Shown piece after piece: positions 59,622 to 64,000 of a stretch of 64,000 nt of DNA. Below the pieces are notes generated by a model. That model had not been told where the DNA came from and ran no database searches. It worked only from the letters and a program-made list of their open reading frames with translations. Source of the DNA: Brevibacillus parabrevis (GTDB lineage Bacteria; Bacillota; Bacilli; Brevibacillales; Brevibacillaceae); assembly GCF_003710905.1 (NCBI RefSeq), contig NZ_RHHV01000023.1:1-64000 (forward strand), written 5' to 3'. Each line of letters starts with the position of its first letter. The stretch's first letter is position 1. Position numbers and translations under genes: made by a program.

Positions 59622-60306
59622 AATATCTCGCACCAAGCTGGTTGGCGACCAGGCAAAAGAAAACCGGCGGCAAGGCGAGGCGAAAAATACGTTTGCCCTG
59701 CTTCTGCGCTACCAGCTTTACTTGTTCATGGCACTGGGAGCTACCTGTATTTTCTTTTCCAACATGGTCTGGAACATGGGTGTCGCCCCTTACATTACGG
59801 CGCAGGGCATGCCGCTGTCGGCCTTCAGTTGGCTGTGGACGATCAACGGCATCATCATTTTTGCGGGTCAGCCCATCACGTCCTGGATCAAGCGCATCCT
59901 GCAGCAAAACTTGTCCGCGCAGTTGGTGGCAAGCGCGGTGGCATACGCTCTCGGGTTCGGCTTCATGCTCATGTATCACGGCAGCTACTTTGCTTTTATC
60001 GCCGGCATGATCATTACCACTTTTGGCGAAATGCTGATCTCTCCGACCATCCCGACTTTCATTACGGAAAAGACGGGGGAAAACGCTCCCTTTTACCTGG
60101 GAGTCGTCGGGGCGATTACCGCTGTGGGGCGCTTGCTCGGCCCGCTGGCGATGGGCTATATGTACGACCACGGTGGCGTGCAGCCCACGTTGCTTTTGGC
60201 CTCTCTCGTTTCGCTTGCTTCCGTCTTCCTCTGTTTGCTCCATGCGTATGTCCAGCGCGAAAAACGAGTCTCGGCGACAAAAGCCAGTTGATTCGTTTAC
60301 ACATAA

Positions 60307-60346
60307 ACAAGCCGCCTGCTTCCAGCTTGGAAAAAGGCGGCTTGTT
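60307..60346. terminator. Bidirectional-type terminator
   Basis: AACAAGCCGCC and GGCGGCTTGTT form an 11-pair stem around an 18-nt loop between the convergent MFS pseudogene and SDR gene. Confidence 0.8.
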
Positions 60347-60391
60347 TGCTATCCAGACCGTTCTCGATTGTCGCTTTCTTCGTAAACCCGG

Positions 60392-61093
60392 CTACCTCAC
60401 TGGCGGGCATGTCAACGATTTGCCGTTGTCCTTCGCAGAAAGGCTCATGATGTACGGCACAGCTACACGGCTCCACTCTTGTGCGGATGGGGCTGCCGCC
60501 ATGTCTTGCGGCGAACACGCTTGCAGCATGGACATACCGACGCTTCCTCCCGGGTCAAGCGCGACTGCCGCCATCCCCTTCGGCAATTCTTGCGCCAGCG
60601 ATTGGGTCAGCCCTTCGACTGCGAATTTGGATGCGCAATACGGTGCTACATACGCTTCCCCGACTCGCCCCCAGTACGAGCTGATGTTTACAATCACTCT
60701 GCCCTCCGGATCGGGTACCATTTTCGGCAAAAAAGCGCGACAGACGTAAAACACGCCGTTTACATTGACATTCATGACTGTCGTAAATTCCTCTGGCGAC
60801 AGCTCCATCAGCAGGCTATTGCGATTGATCAGGGAGGCGTTGTTGAGGAGAAGATCCGGTACGCCAAGCTTGCTGCACACTTCCTCTGCCCAGCTTTCCA
60901 CCCGCTTCCCGTCGGAAACGTCGATCATCGAAAAATGATGCCTTTTTCCAAACTCGCGATTCAAGTTCCACACTTCTGCCATCGAGCGGCCGCATCCCGC
61001 GACGACCCAGCCCGCTTCATGAAACCGCTCCACCATCGCCCTGCCCAATCCCCGGGTCGCCCCTGTAATGACCACCAGCTTGCTTGCAGACAC
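60392..61093 (-). CDS. Short-chain dehydrogenase/reductase
   Basis: A 233-residue SDR. The cofactor motif is VVITGATRGLGRAMVER (about 7-23), NNAS is present (LLLNNASLI), the catalytic triad is Ser in VNISSYWG, Tyr-x3-Lys in APYCASKFAVEG. I start at the GTG at 61093 with GGCGGTG six bases upstream; an earlier GTG overlaps that site. Substrate unknown. Confidence 0.87.
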   Translation of the reverse strand: MSASKLVVITGATRGLGRAMVERFHEAGWVVAGCGRSMAEVWNLNREFGKRHHFSMIDVSDGKRVESWAEEVCSKLGVPDLLLNNASLINRNSLLMELSPEEFTTVMNVNVNGVFYVCRAFLPKMVPDPEGRVIVNISSYWGRVGEAYVAPYCASKFAVEGLTQSLAQELPKGMAAVALDPGGSVGMSMLQACSPQDMAAAPSAQEWSRVAVPYIMSLSAKDNGKSLTCPPVR

Positions 61094-61206
61094 AACAATC
61101 ACCGCCTTTTATAAACTTATTATATATAATAGTATAGTAAAAGACGAAAAGGAATCCCCTTCCAGCAAATCAAATCCAGAAGAGGTTCCTTCTCTTTACG
61201 GCTCAA

Positions 61207-62079
61207 TCAAAATGGCAATTCGGGCAGCTGATACCATTCGCCAGACATCCATTCGCGGGCTTTCCAGCGCAGGACATCCGGCCGCACGAGTGGCATGATT
61301 TGTTGGAAAAGCTCCACGCGTTCGATATCGGTCATCGGCACAAAAGCGTCTGCCGCGGCCAAATCCGCCTCCAGCTCGTCCATTTTGCTCACGCCCAAGA
61401 TCGCTGTTGCGACAGGCAAACTCCATGTATAGCGCAGCGCCTGCTCCGTCCACGGAGCCAGCTTGCCCAGCCCCATCACCTTCATCCCGATGACGGCCAC
61501 GCCTTTTTCGACTGCTTGCGGCACGAAATCATGGGCAAAGCTGTAGATGAAGTGATCCAGAGCAGACAAAGCCACGAGCGCACTGTCAAAAGGAAAACGG
61601 CGAATCGCTTCTGCCAGCAAGCGCGGGTCGGTATGTCCGCTAATGCTGATTTTGCGGATCAGTCCCTGCTCTTTGGCTTCCAGCAGAGCTTCCAGAGCGC
61701 CGCCTTTGGCAAAAATCGCTTCCAGATCGTGCGGCTGCATGATGTTGTGCATGCGCCACTCGTCGACGTAGTCCGTCTGGAGCCGCTTCAAGCTGCCCTC
61801 CAAATCTTTCAAAGCCAAATCGCGGGTGCGTCCTCCCGTCTTGGTCGCGATCCACACGCGGTCGCGCAAGCCTTTTAACCCCAAGCCCACCCGGGTCTCC
61901 GACTGCCCGTCGCTGTAGCTCGGAGCTGTATCGAAGTAGTTGACGCCCGCTTCTACTGCGCGGCGAATAATCGCGATTGCCTGCTCTTCGCTGCAATCGT
62001 GCTCGTCCACGATCCGCTGCGCACCGAATCCGAGCAAGGAAACTTGATGGGGATCTCGTCCAAATGATCGGGTCTGCAT
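61207..62079 (-). CDS. Aldo/keto reductase family protein
   Basis: A 290-residue TIM-barrel oxidoreductase. Landmarks are VSLLGFGAQRI, GVNYFDTAPSYSDGQSETRVG with catalytic Asp and Tyr, ATKTGGR with Lys, and DEWRMHNIM in place of the usual LLHxP, with His kept. AAAGGAG is about 12 bases before the ATG. Lies between the SDR and bacilliredoxin genes; substrate unknown. Confidence 0.87.
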   Translation of the reverse strand: MQTRSFGRDPHQVSLLGFGAQRIVDEHDCSEEQAIAIIRRAVEAGVNYFDTAPSYSDGQSETRVGLGLKGLRDRVWIATKTGGRTRDLALKDLEGSLKRLQTDYVDEWRMHNIMQPHDLEAIFAKGGALEALLEAKEQGLIRKISISGHTDPRLLAEAIRRFPFDSALVALSALDHFIYSFAHDFVPQAVEKGVAVIGMKVMGLGKLAPWTEQALRYTWSLPVATAILGVSKMDELEADLAAADAFVPMTDIERVELFQQIMPLVRPDVLRWKAREWMSGEWYQLPELPF

Positions 62080-62105
62080 GCTGGTGGTTGCTCCTTTCGG
62101 ATGTA

Positions 62106-62135
62106 AAACAAGACGCCCGATTCCGAGCGCCTTGT
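62106..62135 (-). terminator. Terminator of the bacilliredoxin gene
   Basis: ACAAGGCGCTCG and CGGGCGTCTTGT pair (one mismatch and one G-U), followed by TTTTA on the minus strand. Confidence 0.8.
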
Positions 62136-62150
62136 CATGGTCATTGTTGT

Positions 62151-62579
62151 TTATTTGTATGTCTCGTAAGCTGTGGTCAGCAGGTTGGAGATGGTTTGCA
62201 GATCGTTGTTCTCGATCTGATGGCGCTCGATCATCGTCATGATTTTGCCGTCCTTCATGATCGCAAAAGACGGAGACGACGGCGCATAGCCTTCAAAATA
62301 CTCGCGGGCTTTTGCCGTAGCTTCTTTATCCTGACCTGCGAATACAGTATAGATGTTGTCTGGCTTGGTGGAATGGCCCAAGGAATGAACCACTGCCGGA
62401 CGAGCGAGTCCTGCTGCGCAGCCGCATACGGAGTTAACGACTACGAGAGTCAAACCTTTTGCATTCGGCAATGTTTGTTCAACTTCCTCTGCCGTGCGCA
62501 GCTCTTGAAATCCGTTGCGGGTCAATTCATCGCGCATCGGTTGAATCACTTGGCTCATATACGCTTCATAAGACATCAT
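62151..62579 (-). CDS. Bacilliredoxin, BrxA/BrxB (YphP/YqiW) family
   Basis: A 142-residue thioredoxin-fold protein that removes bacillithiol from S-bacillithiolated proteins. The active site is Cys-Gly-Cys in VVNSVCGCAAGLARPAVV (about 48-52), and the cis-Pro region SSPSFAIMKDGK follows. The ATG at 62579 has GGAGAGG seven bases upstream. Implies the organism makes bacillithiol. BrxA and BrxB cannot be separated here. Confidence 0.9.
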   Translation of the reverse strand: MMSYEAYMSQVIQPMRDELTRNGFQELRTAEEVEQTLPNAKGLTLVVVNSVCGCAAGLARPAVVHSLGHSTKPDNIYTVFAGQDKEATAKAREYFEGYAPSSPSFAIMKDGKIMTMIERHQIENNDLQTISNLLTTAYETYK

Positions 62580-62667
62580 GGGGCAACCTCTCCTTTGTAT
62601 CACGTTTCCATTTACGTATTATTATAACCTGATCGAGCCCTCGCGAGAACGCAGAAGTGCTTTCGTT

Positions 62668-64000
62668 CTACACTTCCATCAAAATGGTGAGGATCATCGG
62701 ATTGCGTCCGGTCTTTTCATAAATAAACGGCTTGATTACTTCATTGATCTGGGATTTCAGCTCAGACCATTCCTTGATCTTCTTGTCGAGCGCTTCCTGG
62801 AGGCGCTGGCGAACCAGAAGCGTCGCTTCCTGAATGAGCGACTCAGAACCGCGCACATAGACAAAACCGCGGCTGACGATGTCTGGTCCCGTGAGAATCT
62901 TGAAGTTTTTCATATCGAGGCTGACGACGACGACCATCAGGCCATCTTCCGCCAAATGCTTGCGGTCGCGCAGAACGATGTTGCCTACGTCTCCGATGCC
63001 GCTGCCGTCGATCAGCACGATTCCGGCGTGCACCTTGCTGAGCCATGCCTTTTCACGGTTGCAGTTCAGCACTTCCCCGTTGTCCATGAGGAAAATGTTG
63101 CTCTCGTCAATTCCTACTTGCTGCGCCAGCTTGGAGTGCGTCTTCAGCATCCGGTATTCACCGTGAATCGGAATGAAGTATTTCGGACGAATGAAGTTGA
63201 GCATGAGTTTCAGTTCTTCGCTGCTTCCGTGTCCAGACGCGTGAATGTCAAACACGTGACTGAGCACGACGTTTGCGCCTGCCCGGTACAGCTTGTCTAT
63301 CGTCCGGCTGACATTGATCGTGTTGCCCGGAATCGGCGAAGCAGAGATGATCACCGTGTCTTCCGGATAGATCGACACAGTGCGGTGCGATCCGGAAGCA
63401 ATCCGGGTCAGCGCCGCCATCGGCTCGCCTTGACTTCCCGTGCAAATAATCAGCACCTGATTGTCTGCGTAGTTGTCAATGTGCTTGATATCAATCAGCA
63501 TACCCTCAGGCATCTGGATGTAGCCCAGTTCTTGTCCAATCAGGAACACTTTTTCCATGCTGCGGCCGATGACCGCGACTTTGCGGTTGCACTGTTCAGC
63601 GGCATCTACCACTTGTTGCAGACGATGCACGTTGGACGCGAATGTAGCCAGGATGATGCGACCGCGCGCTTTGCGCACCACATCGAGAATCCCCTCGCCA
63701 ACTGTGCGCTCTGACATGGTGAAGCCGTAGCGCTCACTGTTTGTACTATCGGAAAGCAAAGCCAAAACGTCGCCACTCGCGCCGAGTTTGGCAATTTTGC
63801 CGTACTCTGTGGTCTGTCCGACTGGAGTCATATCAAATTTGAAGTCGCCTGTATGGATAACCATGCCTTCAGGCGTGTGGAGCACAACCCCGAGCGAATC
63901 CGGGATGCTGTGATTCGTACGGAAGAAAGTCGCTTTCAGTCGATTGAACGGAATTTCCGTATCTTCCGAGATCGGAATCATCTTCACGTCATTTTGCATG
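62668..64000 (-). CDS. Ribonuclease J, 3' part (runs off the window)
   Basis: The last 444 or so residues of RNase J, the 5'-3' exo- and endoribonuclease of Firmicutes. Present are the metallo-beta-lactamase part FFRTNHSIPDSLGVVLHTPEG, IHTGDFKFD and LSDSTNSE, the beta-CASP part ATFASNVHRLQQV, CTGSQGEPMAAL and IPGNTINVSRTID, HASGHGSSEE and FIPIHGEYRM, and the C-terminal domain ending KTGRNPMILTILMEV. About 120 N-terminal residues, including the HxHxDH site, lie beyond 64000. J1 and J2 cannot be told apart confidently; the ending favours J1. Confidence 0.94.
   Translation of the reverse strand, partial: MQNDVKMIPISEDTEIPFNRLKATFFRTNHSIPDSLGVVLHTPEGMVIHTGDFKFDMTPVGQTTEYGKIAKLGASGDVLALLSDSTNSERYGFTMSERTVGEGILDVVRKARGRIILATFASNVHRLQQVVDAAEQCNRKVAVIGRSMEKVFLIGQELGYIQMPEGMLIDIKHIDNYADNQVLIICTGSQGEPMAALTRIASGSHRTVSIYPEDTVIISASPIPGNTINVSRTIDKLYRAGANVVLSHVFDIHASGHGSSEELKLMLNFIRPKYFIPIHGEYRMLKTHSKLAQQVGIDESNIFLMDNGEVLNCNREKAWLSKVHAGIVLIDGSGIGDVGNIVLRDRKHLAEDGLMVVVVSLDMKNFKILTGPDIVSRGFVYVRGSESLIQEATLLVRQRLQEALDKKIKEWSELKSQINEVIKPFIYEKTGRNPMILTILMEV

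Larger units (their letters stand above)
58879..60291 (+). pseudogene. MFS transporter gene interrupted by a 172-bp insertion
   Basis: Two halves of a major-facilitator protein. The first (GTG start at 58879, AAGGGGTG upstream) encodes about six TM segments (ASFINSAGSAFMWPLTTLYV, AGIAGQFVGGSLFHRLGAKRL with the MFS loop GxLxDRxGxK variant) and stops at 59437. The second resumes near 59622 with NTFALLLRYQLYLFMALG and ends in six more TM segments. Removing the insertion and one target copy puts both halves in one frame, but a TGA remains at the joint (59437), so the gene was already broken or has a second lesion. Probably non-functional. Confidence 0.8.

Overview
The window reads as a chromosomal segment of an endospore-forming Bacillales bacterium of moderate G+C, most like Brevibacillus (Paenibacillaceae). 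This rests on gene order matching Bacillus subtilis, on sporulation genes (cmpA, a gamma-type SASP, a ydcC-like gene with a SigE-type promoter, a gerC-like remnant), on a CIRCE-controlled groESL, a SigB module, PhoP boxes and an S-box riboswitch. The genus is an inference. Nearly all genes lie on the minus strand. The left edge carries what looks like the promoter and boxA-type leader of an rRNA operon running out of the window.

Layout. 1-10 kb: rrn leader, groEL-groES, a secreted CAP protein, tatC-tatA, two molybdopterin-cofactor genes, 5-formyl-THF cyclo-ligase and an ABC-F ATPase. 10-17 kb: a large membrane protein with an alkaline-phosphatase-like ectodomain, a cluster of DnaA boxes, then the t6A operon thiL-tsaE-tsaB-rimI-tsaD. 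16.6-29.7 kb: a second conserved block with a SprT-like gene, cmpA, a Tex-like RNA-binding protein, rsbT-rsbU/P-rsbV-rsbW-sigB, the EndoAI/EndoA toxin-antitoxin pair, alr, a secreted four-repeat protein, a ydcC-like lipoprotein, acpS and a SASP gene. As I recall, these two blocks lie about 100 kb apart in B. subtilis; here they abut.

29.8-44.7 kb: a glutaredoxin-like gene with a SigB-type promoter, an ArsR regulator, a GMC-oxidoreductase trio, an ArsB-like transporter, and a phosphate region (a lone pstB with its own PhoP box, a divergent chemoreceptor, then pstS-pstC-pstA-pstB with a second PhoP box), followed by a GerMN lipoprotein and an N-acetylmuramoyl-L-alanine amidase. 45-57 kb: four paralogous oligopeptide-binding proteins with no permease or ATPase nearby, an AraC/SRPBCC divergent pair, and metN-metP-metQ under a SAM-I riboswitch. 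57-64 kb: a GerC-like remnant, a LytR-CpsA-Psr enzyme, an MFS transporter gene split by a 172-bp MITE-like insertion with 8-bp target duplications, an SDR, an aldo/keto reductase, a bacilliredoxin and the 3' part of RNase J.

Themes are stress (groESL, SigB, EndoA, bacilliredoxin), envelope (alr, amidase, LCP, CAP), and nutrient capture (phosphate, methionine, peptides). I see no CRISPR array, prophage or recognisable defence island. The least explained items are the DnaA-box cluster beside tsaD, the SigB operon lacking RsbR/S/X, the chemoreceptor inside the pst locus, the possible Shine-Dalgarno-masking repeat before cmpA, the MITE, and the near-identical 309-bp repeats.
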